Source of the DNA: DAOOKJ01 sp035360795
GTDB taxonomy: Bacteria; Patescibacteriota; Minisyncoccia; UBA6257
Length of the DNA: 33,221 bases
NCBI GenBank assembly: GCA_035360795.1
Contig: DAOSBJ010000005.1
Span: 1-33,221, forward strand
Direction of reading: 5' to 3'
The stretch's first letter is position 1. The number at the start of each line of letters is the position of its first letter. Shown piece after piece: positions 1 to 8,353 of the stretch. The notes under the pieces are model-generated. The model was not told the DNA's origin. It searched no databases and worked only from the letters and a program-made list of their open reading frames with translations. Made by a program: the position numbers and the translations under genes.

Positions 1-2
1 AA

Positions 3-37
3 ATCAAAAATCCCGGCTTTTGGCCGGGATTTTTGAT
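3..37 (-). terminator. intrinsic terminator of rnpB
   Basis: A perfect 15-bp inverted repeat (arms 3-17 and 23-37) encloses a 5-base loop. The GC core TCCCGGC is flanked by A5 and T5, so the hairpin carries a U-tract on either strand. It lies directly beyond the 3' end of the RNase P RNA on the minus strand, and it could also stop plus-strand transcription entering from the left. Confidence 0.85.
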
Positions 38-41
38 AAAG

Positions 42-519
42 TAATGGGTTTGTTTGTAAGCCGAATTCTGTCTTCTTGAATTAAACAAGGAGGCAGTTAT
101 TTCTCTGGGCCCGGCGTTACCTTCGGGCTCAAGCGAGCACTCCCCCCACTTGAAATGGATTGGTTATTACCAAAAATTGAGAATAAGATACCATGATTCA
201 TTTAATTATCCATTTCAAGTGGGGGGCACGGCTCTTGCATCCAGCAAGGATTTAGCCGTTTCACCCTGAAATTTCTTTCAGGCTCACCCCTCCTTTAAAA
301 GTGGGGGTTTTAATCCTTTCGGATTAAAACGTCTCTGTTCGCACCTCTCTCTTAAACCATCTTTAATAACCGTTACCAGTTATTAAATCAAACGGTTTCA
401 GAGGGTGGCTTTTAACCACTGCTTTTTTCTCTGTTGAAGCACAGAGGAATGTTCGGACTTTCCTCCAACCCCTCTTCATTAAAATGAAGAAGAGCCAGCA
501 ACTGCCCAACAAACCCTTT
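42..519 (-). ncRNA. rnpB: RNase P RNA (bacterial class A-like)
   Basis: This is the catalytic RNA of RNase P, which removes the 5' leader from pre-tRNAs. Read on the minus strand, it has the conserved 5' block GAGGAAAGTCCG (complement of about 456-467), the block GGTGAAACGGCTAAA (complement near 256-270) and the 3' block ACAGAATTCGGCTTAC (complement near 58-72). Helix P1 pairs 508-516 with 46-54. An unusually long perfect 19-bp helix (142-160 with 208-226) lies between the conserved AGCAAG and CTTGAGCC segments, where P15-P17 normally sit. The ends are estimated from P1, the promoter and the terminator. Confidence 0.93.
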
Positions 520-522
520 CAT

Positions 523-552
523 ATTATAGCATAAAAATGAATCGGAAGTCAA
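523..552 (-). promoter_or_regulatory. rnpB promoter
   Basis: On the minus strand a TTGACT -35 box (547-552) is separated by 18 bases from a TATAAT -10 box (523-528). TGC just before the -10 gives an extended -10. The predicted start near 516 coincides with the first base pair of P1 of the RNase P RNA. Confidence 0.85.
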
Positions 553-564
553 AAATTTTAGATA

Positions 565-604
565 ATCCTGTCATAAGGTTGCTTCAGCAATCTTATAACA
601 GGAT
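565..604. other. imperfect long hairpin between divergent genes
   Basis: Two 19-base arms (565-583 and 586-604) pair with one G-U wobble and one mismatch, closing on a very short loop. T-rich DNA follows on both strands, so it looks like a bidirectional terminator. It nevertheless lies between the divergently transcribed rnpB and DUF4012 gene, where no gene end is seen. A decayed palindromic repeat is the alternative. Confidence 0.5.
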
Positions 605-671
605 AACATTTTTAATTATTTTTTAATTTTGTTTTGCTCAAAAATCATTAATTATTGAATAAATAGGTGAA

Positions 672-2471
672 TTGCTAAATTTTCGAAAATATAGTAAGAT
701 ATTTAAGAAATCTAAAATGCGACTGATAAAAAAAATATCTTTTTTGTTTCTTATCCTTGCTTTGTTAGGGGGTATTTTTTATCTTGGCGATTATGTTACA
801 AAATTAAGGTACAGCAATAAAAAGGTATTAAATTCGTTAGAAGAACAAAGTAAAACACAAAATCTTCAAGGAATTTCATCTCTGTCTGAAGAATTAGGCA
901 GAGTGAAAGAGGGTTTGACTCAAACGAAAGGAGAGTTAGAAAAATTTATCAATTTAATTCCTCGGCTTAAAGAAGATGTCAAATTAAAAGAAACTCTTAC
1001 TGCTATTATTGATAATTTAGATTGTTTAGACAATTTGACATTTATTTTAGATGGCTTAAATCAAAAAGAAGACAGTCTAATATGTTTAAAAAATCTTTAT
1101 AATAGTTTCAAAGACTTGGAAAAATTGAATGTTTCTTTTGGAAAAAATTACCAGCAAGATATTTCAACCATTTTGGATTTTCTGGGCGATAGTCAAAAAA
1201 AGAATTATTTAGTTTTGCTTCAATATCCTTTTATCTCAAGGCCAACCGGTGGTCTATTTGCCTCTTATGGGATTTTAAGTATTGATAAAGGCAAAATTAA
1301 TTTTTCCGGTAATCATATTAGCGACTTGGACAATATTTTCGTTTCCAAAATAATTCCTCCAGAACCCCTTCAAGCTATTTCTAATCAATGGTTTTTTCAT
1401 GATTTGGGCTGGTTTTATGATTTCGATTTTACGGCCAAAAAAATCATCCAGTTTTACGAAGAAAACACCCAAGATAAAATTGACGGCGTAATTCTGATTA
1501 ATCCTGAAACTATCGCGAATATAATGGAAGTGGTAGGGGAAATTAAATTAGAAGATTATTCTCTGGCGATTACCGCTAATAATTTTTCTGAGTTTTTAAA
1601 AGAGCAACTGGAAACTGGTTTTAAACCAGGTCCCTCACGTCTTAGCCCTTTAATTTTAGATGATTTTTTCACTTTAATTTTTGAAAAATTAAAAACTCAA
1701 GATCCAGAAAAAATAACAAATTTAATTGATAATTTTCAAAGTCAGATATTAGAAAAAGATATCCAATTTTATTTTAAAGACGAAAAATTTAATCAGTATT
1801 TTTCAAGATATCTAGAAAAAGAAACAAATCAAACTGATTATAGCAATTTTTTAGCCGTTACCTTTAGTTTAATAGATAAAGAACTAAAAACTGATACTCG
1901 CTTAAAAAAGATTATTCTAAAAACAGAGATAACAGAAGAAGGCAAATTTATCAATCAGTTAATAGTCAACGCCGAAGCAAGAACCTCAGCTGATAGAAAA
2001 AATCTAGATTATTTAAAGATTTATTTACCCGAAGGAGTTGAGATTTTGAAAGTTGAAGGATTGACTAAGGTCAATAAAGAGGACAATTCTAAATATTATG
2101 AGAAACTAAATTATGCAAAAGATAGCGATTTAAATCTAATTGAGCAAAGCAAAATTATAATGGAAGAGGAGAATGCAGAAATTTATAAAGAAAATGGCAA
2201 ACTTGTTATTGGCGGTTTTGCCTATTTGTCAAAAACCCCAGTTAATCTTGATTATGTTTTACCCTTCAGTCTTCAAAAAGAAAATTTGCCCCAGTTAGTG
2301 GAAACAAATATCTATAGACAGAGCGGCCAGAGTGTCAATTTTCTTTATAAAATAATTTTACCTAGTGAATTGAGATTATCGCCGACGCTTTTTTCTTTTG
2401 AAAAATGGATTCCTTTAGACAAAGATTTAAATATCAAAGTAAATATTGAAAAAAATGAACCAAATTTTTAA
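672..2471 (+). CDS. DUF4012 domain-containing membrane-anchored protein
   Basis: A 599-residue protein with a basic N-terminus, one membrane segment at about residues 22-40 and a large domain predicted to lie outside the membrane. The block LVLLQ...RPTGGLFASYG (about 179-198), followed by GVILINPETIANIMEVVG, matches the DUF4012 family, which is common in Patescibacteria and some Gram-positives and has no established function. The start is uncertain. TTG at 672 follows an AGGTGA that is too close to be an ideal ribosome site. ATG at 717 would still keep the membrane segment, and a TATAGT lies upstream of it (690-695). The stop overlaps murJ, so a link to envelope assembly is an inference from context. 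Confidence 0.8.
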   Translation: MLNFRKYSKIFKKSKMRLIKKISFLFLILALLGGIFYLGDYVTKLRYSNKKVLNSLEEQSKTQNLQGISSLSEELGRVKEGLTQTKGELEKFINLIPRLKEDVKLKETLTAIIDNLDCLDNLTFILDGLNQKEDSLICLKNLYNSFKDLEKLNVSFGKNYQQDISTILDFLGDSQKKNYLVLLQYPFISRPTGGLFASYGILSIDKGKINFSGNHISDLDNIFVSKIIPPEPLQAISNQWFFHDLGWFYDFDFTAKKIIQFYEENTQDKIDGVILINPETIANIMEVVGEIKLEDYSLAITANNFSEFLKEQLETGFKPGPSRLSPLILDDFFTLIFEKLKTQDPEKITNLIDNFQSQILEKDIQFYFKDEKFNQYFSRYLEKETNQTDYSNFLAVTFSLIDKELKTDTRLKKIILKTEITEEGKFINQLIVNAEARTSADRKNLDYLKIYLPEGVEILKVEGLTKVNKEDNSKYYEKLNYAKDSDLNLIEQSKIIMEEENAEIYKENGKLVIGGFAYLSKTPVNLDYVLPFSLQKENLPQLVETNIYRQSGQSVNFLYKIILPSELRLSPTLFSFEKWIPLDKDLNIKVNIEKNEPNF

Positions 2472-4056
2472 AAAAATTTTGAATCATCAGACAGAAACAA
2501 TTTTAGGCGCTGGTTTAATTACTTCAGTTTGTGCTTTTTTAAGTTCTATCTTGGGATTTATCAGGAATGCCTTGCTTGCTTCGCGATTTGGTGCTTCATC
2601 CGCTTTGGATATTTATTATGCTTCTTTCAGGTTGCCAGATTTTATTTACAATGTTTTTATTGTCGGCACCATTTCTGCGGCTTTTATTCCACTTTTAAAT
2701 GATTATTTAGTTGAAAATAAAGAAAAAGCCTGGCAATTTTCTTCTTTAATTTTATCTTTGATTTCTTTTCTTTTAATAATTGTTGCTTTAATAGTTATTA
2801 TCTTTGCCTATCCTTTGCTAAAAAAAATATTGATTGGTTTTAGTGAAGAAAGTTTAAAAACAACTGTTTTTTTAACCCGACTCCTGATGATTCAACCGCT
2901 TCTTTTGGGGATTTCCGCGGTTTTTTCTTCTATTTTAAGAAGTTTTCGACTTTTTTTTATTAGCGCCCTGACGCCAGTAGTCTATAATTTGGGAATTATT
3001 TTTGGAATTTTATTTCTTGCCCCTAAATTTGGTTTAAGGGGATTAATTTTTGGGGTAATTTTAGGCGCTTTAGGCCATGTTTTAATTCAGGTGCCATCGC
3101 TTCTGTCATTAGGGTATCGATTTAAAAGATTTCAAATTTCTACTTTTGTTTTTAGTATAAAAAAATTATTTGGAGTTATGTCTTCTCGGGCTTTGAGTAT
3201 TATTCTCTCTCAGATTTTTTTGCTTGGCGTAACCTCAATTGCTACTCTTTTGAAAGAGGGAACAATCACTATTTTCAGTTTTGTTGACAATATTTTGCCT
3301 TATACTATTTTCGCTTTACCTTTGGCTGATGCCGCTTTTCCTTATTTATCGCGGTTTGAGTCAGAAAAGAAAAAAGACGAGTTTATTTTTAATTACCAAA
3401 AAACTCTGCTCTTAATTTTGCTTTTTATTATTCCTTTGTCTTTTTGGATGATTGTTTTTAAGGAACCGATTGTAAGGCTTCTTTTGGGTTATGGGAAGTT
3501 TGATTGGCAGACGACTTTAAATACAATGAAAGTGTTAGAAATTATGTCCTTGGCGATGATTTTCCAGAGTTTAAATTATTATCTTTTAAAAGTGTTTTTT
3601 GCCAAAAAAGACGCAAAAAGGCCATTTTTTGCCAGTTTCCTCTCTTATGGCATTGGTCTTTTAATTTGTTTTTATCTTGGTTTAAAACTAAAAGCAAGTG
3701 GTTTAGCGTTAGGAATTCTTTTTACCTATATTATTTATTCTTTACTTTTATTTCTTTTTCTTAGAAAACATCTGCAAATTCCTTTAGAGAATAAAAAAGA
3801 ATTTGTAAAATCTTTAATAAAAATATTAACTGCCTCAATTTTAAGCAGTTTAATTGGTTTTCTTTCCATAAGTTTCTTGAAGAGTGTTTATCCTTTTTCA
3901 AAAGTAAAAAATTTAGTTTTTTCTAGCATTATTTCCTTTGCTTTGACTCTTTTAATCTTTTTAATAGTTTGTAAGATTTTAGAAGTTAAAGAAGTCAAGG
4001 ATATTTTGAGTTATTTTAAAAAGAAGATTATTCACAAAAATGACCAACATTCGTAA
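2455..4056 (+). CDS. murJ: lipid II flippase MurJ
   Basis: A polytopic membrane protein of 533 residues in the MurJ/MviN family, which moves the peptidoglycan precursor lipid II across the cytoplasmic membrane. Recognisable features are the N-terminal block with SILGFIRNALLASRFG and YYASFRLPDF, the repeated hydrophobic helices, and the mid-protein motif LPLADAAFPYLSR. The ATG at 2455 is chosen over the TTG at 2446 because it begins MNQIFKK and needs no rare start. Either choice overlaps the preceding gene. The end overlaps lepA by 17 bases, which suggests one transcript and translational coupling. A charged C-terminus of about 20 residues follows the last helix. Confidence 0.92.
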   Translation: MNQIFKKILNHQTETILGAGLITSVCAFLSSILGFIRNALLASRFGASSALDIYYASFRLPDFIYNVFIVGTISAAFIPLLNDYLVENKEKAWQFSSLILSLISFLLIIVALIVIIFAYPLLKKILIGFSEESLKTTVFLTRLLMIQPLLLGISAVFSSILRSFRLFFISALTPVVYNLGIIFGILFLAPKFGLRGLIFGVILGALGHVLIQVPSLLSLGYRFKRFQISTFVFSIKKLFGVMSSRALSIILSQIFLLGVTSIATLLKEGTITIFSFVDNILPYTIFALPLADAAFPYLSRFESEKKKDEFIFNYQKTLLLILLFIIPLSFWMIVFKEPIVRLLLGYGKFDWQTTLNTMKVLEIMSLAMIFQSLNYYLLKVFFAKKDAKRPFFASFLSYGIGLLICFYLGLKLKASGLALGILFTYIIYSLLLFLFLRKHLQIPLENKKEFVKSLIKILTASILSSLIGFLSISFLKSVYPFSKVKNLVFSSIISFALTLLIFLIVCKILEVKEVKDILSYFKKKIIHKNDQHS

Positions 4057-5836
4057 TTTCGTTATTATTGCTCATATCGATCACGGGAAGTCGACGTTGG
4101 CGGATAGATTTTTGGAATTAACTGAGACAGTTCCTCGAATAAAATTAGAACCACAATATTTAGACAAAATGAATTTGGAAAAAGAGCATGGGGTAACGAT
4201 TAAAATGCATCCAGTCACAATGAGTTATCATAATTATGTTTTGAATTTAATAGATACCCCTGGTCACGTTGATTTTTCTTTTGAAGTTTCAAGAGCTTTA
4301 AAAGCAGTTGAAGGCGCAATTCTTTTAGTTGATATTACCCAAGGAATTCAGGCACAAACGATTTCTCATTTGAATTTGGCTTTAAAACAGAATTTAAAAA
4401 TTATTCCCGTTTTAAATAAAATCGATTTAGAAAATTACAATTTAGAAGATAGAAAAGAAGAATTGGTAAAACTTTTGAATATTAAACCAGAAGAAATTTC
4501 TTTAATTTCTGCCAAAAACGGCACAGGAGTAAAAGAATTGCTTGAAAGAGTTATTAGAGAAATTCCTCCTCCAAAAATAGAGACAAATCAAAATTTTTGC
4601 GCTTTAATTTTTGATAGTAAATTCGATTATTTTAAGGGAATTATTGCTTATGTTAGAGTGCTCGAAGGGAAAATTAAAAAAGGAGAAAGATTTTGTCTTT
4701 GGTTTAATAAAAGCAAAGGAGAGGTTTTAAGTTTAGGTTATTTTTCTCCTGAATTAAAAGAAAAAGAAACGCTTGAAGCAGGAGAAATTGGATGGTTAGC
4801 CACTGGTTTAAAAGAGCCGGATAAAATCAAAGTGGGGGATTATTTAATTTTAGAAAATCAAAGTTATGAATTAAAAGAAACAGAATTTAATCAACCAAAG
4901 CCGATGGTTTATGCCAGTTTTTATTTAAAGAAGGGAGATTCTTCAAAAGAGTTTGAAAATTTCCGCGCGGCTCTATTAAAATTAAAACTAAATGACTGGG
5001 CATTAGAGTATGCGCCCGAGACTTCTGAGGTTTTAGGAAGAGGTTTTCGTTTAGGTTTTTTGGGTCTTTTTCACTTAGAGATAATTCAGGAGAGATTAAA
5101 AGAAGAATATGGTCTTGATTTGGTAGTGGTAAATCCAACTGTGCCATACCGGGTTAAAATTAAAAACCAAAAAGAGCCAATAATTATTACTAATCCGAAC
5201 CAATGGCCAGAAGAAGAGGTTATTGAAAAAAGCGAAGAACCATGGGTCGAAGCAGAAATTATTACCCCTTCTTTATATTTAGCGCCAGTTTTAAAATTAA
5301 TCTCCCTTAAAAGAGGAGAAAATATTATTACTAATACTTTTAACGAAAAATTAGAGATTAAATTAGAGCTACCCCTTGAAGAAGTTGTTCGAAATTTTTA
5401 TGATGATTTAAAATCAGTGTCTTCTGGCTACGCTTCAATGGATTATAAAAGAGAAGAATTCTATAAACCGGCGAACTTAGAAAAAATGGAAGTTCTTTTA
5501 GCGGGCAAGGTCTTTGAAAGTTTAAGTCAAATAGTTTTAAAAGAAAAAATAGAAAAAGAAGCACGGTCTTTGGCTTTGAGATTAAAAGAATTAATTCCGC
5601 GGCAAAATTATCCTGTTGCTATTCAAATAAGAGGTTTGGGAAGAATTATTGCCAGAGAAACAATTCCATCTTTAAAAAAGGATGTTACGAGTCATTTGTA
5701 TGGTGGCGACAGAACCAGAAAGGAAAAACTTTGGGAAAAGCAGAAAAAAGGAAAAAAGAAACTGCTTCAAAAAGCAGATTTAGAGATTCCTTCTTCTGTT
5801 TTTGTCAGATTATTCACGAAAAAAGATGAACATTAA
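4040..5836 (+). CDS. lepA: elongation factor 4 (LepA), ribosomal GTPase
   Basis: A 598-residue translational GTPase of normal family length. It acts on the ribosome and is linked to back-translocation or to 30S assembly. The G1 motif AHIDHGKST spans residues 11-19, DTPGH spans 72-76 and NKID spans 126-129. The LepA-specific C-terminal domain is recognised by YGGDRTRKEKLWEKQKKGKKK-like sequence near 552-572. Switch 1 reads EKEHGVTIKMHPV, a slight variant of the usual RERGITIK. The ATG lies inside the end of murJ. An FtsB-like gene follows after 14 bases. This gene set implies a mixed envelope and translation operon. Confidence 0.96.
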   Translation: MTNIRNFVIIAHIDHGKSTLADRFLELTETVPRIKLEPQYLDKMNLEKEHGVTIKMHPVTMSYHNYVLNLIDTPGHVDFSFEVSRALKAVEGAILLVDITQGIQAQTISHLNLALKQNLKIIPVLNKIDLENYNLEDRKEELVKLLNIKPEEISLISAKNGTGVKELLERVIREIPPPKIETNQNFCALIFDSKFDYFKGIIAYVRVLEGKIKKGERFCLWFNKSKGEVLSLGYFSPELKEKETLEAGEIGWLATGLKEPDKIKVGDYLILENQSYELKETEFNQPKPMVYASFYLKKGDSSKEFENFRAALLKLKLNDWALEYAPETSEVLGRGFRLGFLGLFHLEIIQERLKEEYGLDLVVVNPTVPYRVKIKNQKEPIIITNPNQWPEEEVIEKSEEPWVEAEIITPSLYLAPVLKLISLKRGENIITNTFNEKLEIKLELPLEEVVRNFYDDLKSVSSGYASMDYKREEFYKPANLEKMEVLLAGKVFESLSQIVLKEKIEKEARSLALRLKELIPRQNYPVAIQIRGLGRIIARETIPSLKKDVTSHLYGGDRTRKEKLWEKQKKGKKKLLQKADLEIPSSVFVRLFTKKDEH

Positions 5837-5850
5837 TTAAAGATTTAGTT

Positions 5851-6261
5851 ATGAAAAATTTATTAATCAAAATTAGAAATTTTTTTCTTGTAATTATAGT
5901 TTTACTTCTTTTTGGGGGACTTCTCTATCGTTTATATCAAGACTACCAACGCCACCAGTATCTAAAGCAAGAAATTTCCAAATTATTAGCAAGAGAAAAA
6001 CAATTAAAGGAAGAGATAAGTAATTTAGAAAAAATCAAAAGTGAAAGCAATCTCGAAGAAAAATTAGAAAAACAGGTAAGATTGATGCTTGGGTTTAAAA
6101 AAGAAGGCGAGGAGGTTGTTTTAGTTATTCCTCCAAAAGAAACTATTCCCGAAACTTCAATTACCTCGACAACTACTGAAAATACCTTGGAGACCAAGAG
6201 TTTTTTTGAGGCTTTAAGAGATTTATGGTATAATATTTTGAGGACATTTAAAACGAATTAA
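5851..6261 (+). CDS. FtsB/DivIC-like septum formation initiator
   Basis: A small 136-residue bitopic protein. It has a short basic N-terminus, one membrane helix (about 11-28), a charged coiled coil (about 33-72) and then LGFKKEGEEVVLVIPPK, the pattern that ends the coiled coil in the FtsB/DivIC family. These proteins form a complex with FtsL that activates septal peptidoglycan synthesis. An FtsL-like gene and ftsI occur further on (11244-13448), so partners exist in the window. The tail after residue 95 is rich in T and E and looks disordered. The last 60 bases also contain a promoter for the downstream tRNA-Gly. Confidence 0.78.
   Translation: MKNLLIKIRNFFLVIIVLLLFGGLLYRLYQDYQRHQYLKQEISKLLAREKQLKEEISNLEKIKSESNLEEKLEKQVRLMLGFKKEGEEVVLVIPPKETIPETSITSTTTENTLETKSFFEALRDLWYNILRTFKTN
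6206..6234 (+). promoter_or_regulatory. promoter for tRNA-Gly inside the FtsB-like gene
   Basis: TTGAGG (6206-6211) lies 17 bases before TATAAT (6229-6234), and TGG just ahead of the -10 gives an extended -10. A start near 6241 would yield a leader of about 40 bases before tRNA-Gly. The promoter lies wholly within the upstream coding sequence. Confidence 0.65.
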
Positions 6262-6282
6262 AAGAGGGTTAAAAGAGAAAAT

Positions 6283-6353
6283 GCGGGTGTAGTATATTGG
6301 CAGTACGCGACCTTCCCAAGGTCGAAGAGAGGGTTCGATTCCCTTCACCCGCT
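6283..6353 (+). tRNA. tRNA-Gly (anticodon CCC)
   Basis: A 71-base cloverleaf. The acceptor GCGGGTG pairs with CACCCGC, the anticodon stem CGACC/GGTCG holds the loop TTCCCAA (anticodon CCC), and the T-loop is TTCGATT. The discriminator base is T and the next bases are CAG, so CCA is not encoded. It sits between the FtsB-like gene and rsmE. Confidence 0.95.
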
Positions 6354-6393
6354 CAGCGGTTAGTTATATACTAGAAATAAATTTTGTTTAGAT

Positions 6394-7098
6394 ATGCGGT
6401 TAAATAGATTCTTTTTAGAATTTCAACCAGAAGCAAAAATTGTTAGGATTTTAGATAAAGAAATTATTCATCAGATAAGAAATGTTTTGAGATTAAAAGA
6501 GGGAAACGAAGTTATAATTTTTAACAATAATTTAAAAGAGGCGTTAACCAAAATAGTTAAAATTGACAAAAATTTCCTTGATTTAGAAATTTTAGAGATA
6601 AAAGAGAATTTAATTGAACCAAAAAGAGAAGTTATTCTTAATTGCGCAATTTTAAAAAAAGAGAATTTTGAATTAGTTGTTCAGAAAGCGGTTGAAATTG
6701 GAATAAAAGAAATTGTTCCCTTAATTACCGAAAGAACGGTTAAAATCAATCTCAATTTTGAAAGATTGGAAAAAATTATTAAAGAGGCTAGTGAACAGTC
6801 TGGTCGGGGAAAGTTGCCGCTTATCTCTAAACCAATAGATTTTGAGAAAGCGATTGTTCTCAGTAGAGGAAATGCTAATTTATTTTTTGATGTTAAAGGT
6901 AATAAATTTATTCCCTCTTTATTGAAAGATTTTAACAATAAAAAAATTGGTCTTTTTATTGGCCCGGAAGGAGGTTGGGATGAAAAAGAATTAGCATTAG
7001 CAAAAAATAAGGGATTTAAAATCGTGAGTTTGTCTCCTTTAACTTTTCGGGCAGAGACAGCCGCAATAATCGTTTGCTATCTTGCCCTGAATTTATAA
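6394..7098 (+). CDS. rsmE: 16S rRNA (uracil-1498-N3)-methyltransferase
   Basis: A 234-residue SPOUT-class methyltransferase that modifies U1498 of 16S rRNA in the 30S subunit using S-adenosylmethionine. The N-terminal PUA-like part begins MRLNRFF, and I..IRNVLRLKEGNEVIIFN is typical of the family. The SAM-binding knot is marked by LFIGPEGGW (GPEGGW about 190-195) and LTFRAETAA (about 215-223). It stops one base short of the convergent mnmA stop, so no classical terminator fits between the two genes. It may be transcribed together with tRNA-Gly. Confidence 0.93.
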   Translation: MRLNRFFLEFQPEAKIVRILDKEIIHQIRNVLRLKEGNEVIIFNNNLKEALTKIVKIDKNFLDLEILEIKENLIEPKREVILNCAILKKENFELVVQKAVEIGIKEIVPLITERTVKINLNFERLEKIIKEASEQSGRGKLPLISKPIDFEKAIVLSRGNANLFFDVKGNKFIPSLLKDFNNKKIGLFIGPEGGWDEKELALAKNKGFKIVSLSPLTFRAETAAIIVCYLALNL

Positions 7099-7099
7099 A

Positions 7100-8185
7100 T
7101 TATTTCCGAATTATCCCTCCACCTAAACATTTATCTTTTTGATAAAAAACAGCAATTTGACCAGGAGTAGGAGCAAAAACTCTTTTTTTAAAAATGATTT
7201 GATAGTGGTTATTTGAAAAAGGTTTTAAAATTGCTGGTAGAGGTTTTTGTTGAGAGCGGGTTTTAACAGAAACAGTAGTCGGCTTTCTAATTTTTCTGCC
7301 ACTGATAAAATTTACTTTTGAAATAATAATTTCTTTTTTATAAAGAGCGTTTCTATTTTTTGTTACTATTAAAAGATTTTTTTTAAAATCAAAACCGCAA
7401 ACATAATAAGGACCATTGGAGAGATTTATCCCTTTTCTTTGACCTAAAGTATAGAAATTCAAACCATTGTGCCTGCCAAGAATCTTTCCTGATTTATCAA
7501 TAATTAATCCTGGTTTTGGTTTTAGATAACTTTTAATAAATTCCTTGAGCGATTTATTTGAAACAAAACAAAAATCCTGACTTTGGGGCTTTTGGTAAAA
7601 AATCGAGAATCCTTCTTTTTCTGCCAATTTATAAACTTCTTTTTTAAACAAATTTCCAAGAGGGAAAATAAGGCGCTTTAATTGATTCTGGGTCAAAAAA
7701 GATAAATTATAACTCTGGTCCTTTTTTTTATCTTTAGCCCTAAATAATTCATATTTTTTTGTTTTTTTATTATATTTAATTTTGGCGTAATGACCGGTTG
7801 CCACATAAAAAATTTTATGTTTTGTTGCCCAATCAATTAAATGTTTAAATTTAAAATAACGATTACAAATTACGCAGGGGTTGGGCGTCCTGTTCTCCTT
7901 GATCTCTCTTTTAAAATAATCAACTACTATTTTTTTAAATTCTTTTCGTTTGTTTAAAATAAAGTAAGGGACGTCAAATTTTTGGCAGATTGATTTTGCC
8001 AGATTAACGGATTCTTTGGTACAACAGATGTTTTCTCTTAAAAGATTTTGAGAATTTTTCCAAATTGGTAAAAGTAAAGTAACCCCAAGAGGTTCATAGC
8101 CTTTATTTTTTAAAATGAGAAGGCTCATCGAAGAATCAACACCTCCAGACATTCCCACAATTACTTTTTTCTTTTTGACACTCAT
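7100..8185 (-). CDS. mnmA: tRNA-uridine 2-sulfurtransferase MnmA
   Basis: A 361-residue enzyme that thiolates the wobble uridine (s2U34) of Glu, Gln and Lys tRNAs. The PP-loop SGGVDS is at residues 13-18. The two catalytic cysteines appear in NPCVICN (C104) and SQDFCFV (C206), which correspond to C102 and C199 of the E. coli enzyme. The signatures ATGHYA and KDQSYNLSFL are also present. The ATG at 8185 is chosen because family homology starts at the following KKKKVIVGMSGGVDSS; the upstream in-frame codons run into tRNA-Thr and its promoter. A promoter lies about 30 bases upstream. Confidence 0.95.
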   Translation of the reverse strand: MSVKKKKVIVGMSGGVDSSMSLLILKNKGYEPLGVTLLLPIWKNSQNLLRENICCTKESVNLAKSICQKFDVPYFILNKRKEFKKIVVDYFKREIKENRTPNPCVICNRYFKFKHLIDWATKHKIFYVATGHYAKIKYNKKTKKYELFRAKDKKKDQSYNLSFLTQNQLKRLIFPLGNLFKKEVYKLAEKEGFSIFYQKPQSQDFCFVSNKSLKEFIKSYLKPKPGLIIDKSGKILGRHNGLNFYTLGQRKGINLSNGPYYVCGFDFKKNLLIVTKNRNALYKKEIIISKVNFISGRKIRKPTTVSVKTRSQQKPLPAILKPFSNNHYQIIFKKRVFAPTPGQIAVFYQKDKCLGGGIIRK

Positions 8186-8213
8186 AAAAACTAAAGAAAT
8201 TGTTTTGATAATT

Positions 8214-8242
8214 ATTCTAACAAAAATTGAATATTCTGGCAA
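8214..8242 (-). promoter_or_regulatory. mnmA promoter
   Basis: On the minus strand TTGCCA (8237-8242) and TAGAAT (8214-8219) are 17 bases apart, with TGT before the -10. The -35 box TTGCCA overlaps a possible CTGGCA -35 (8236-8241) of the opposite-strand tRNA-Thr promoter, so the two promoters may exclude each other. Confidence 0.65.
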
Positions 8243-8253
8243 TTTTACTAATT

Positions 8254-8264
8254 TGTGGTAAAAT
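8254..8264 (+). promoter_or_regulatory. extended -10 promoter of tRNA-Thr
   Basis: TAAAAT (8259-8264) is preceded by TGG. A weak CTGGCA lies 17 bases upstream. The predicted start is a few bases before the tRNA. The TGGTAAAAT form recurs upstream of the corA-like gene. Confidence 0.5.
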
Positions 8265-8275
8265 AAAGATAAAAA

Positions 8276-8348
8276 GCCGATGTAGCTCAACAGGTAGAGC
8301 AGACCCTTCGTAAGGGTAAGGTTGTCGGTTCGATTCCGACCATCGGCT
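8276..8348 (+). tRNA. tRNA-Thr (anticodon CGT)
   Basis: A 73-base cloverleaf. The acceptor GCCGATG pairs with CATCGGC, the D-arm is GCTC...GAGC, the anticodon loop is TTCGTAA (CGT), and the T-arm is GTCGG-TTCGATT-CCGAC. The first anticodon-stem pair is a G-A mismatch. The discriminator is T, followed by CTG, so CCA is not encoded. Confidence 0.93.
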
Positions 8349-8353
8349 CTGGG

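Noticed and set aside
3504..3764. An 86-codon open frame within murJ in another frame.
   Set aside because: It lies fully inside a well-supported membrane protein gene and has no homology or own signals.
8186..8290. A 35-residue N-terminal extension of mnmA.
   Set aside because: It would read through the mnmA promoter and into tRNA-Thr; the PP-loop enzyme begins naturally at 8185.
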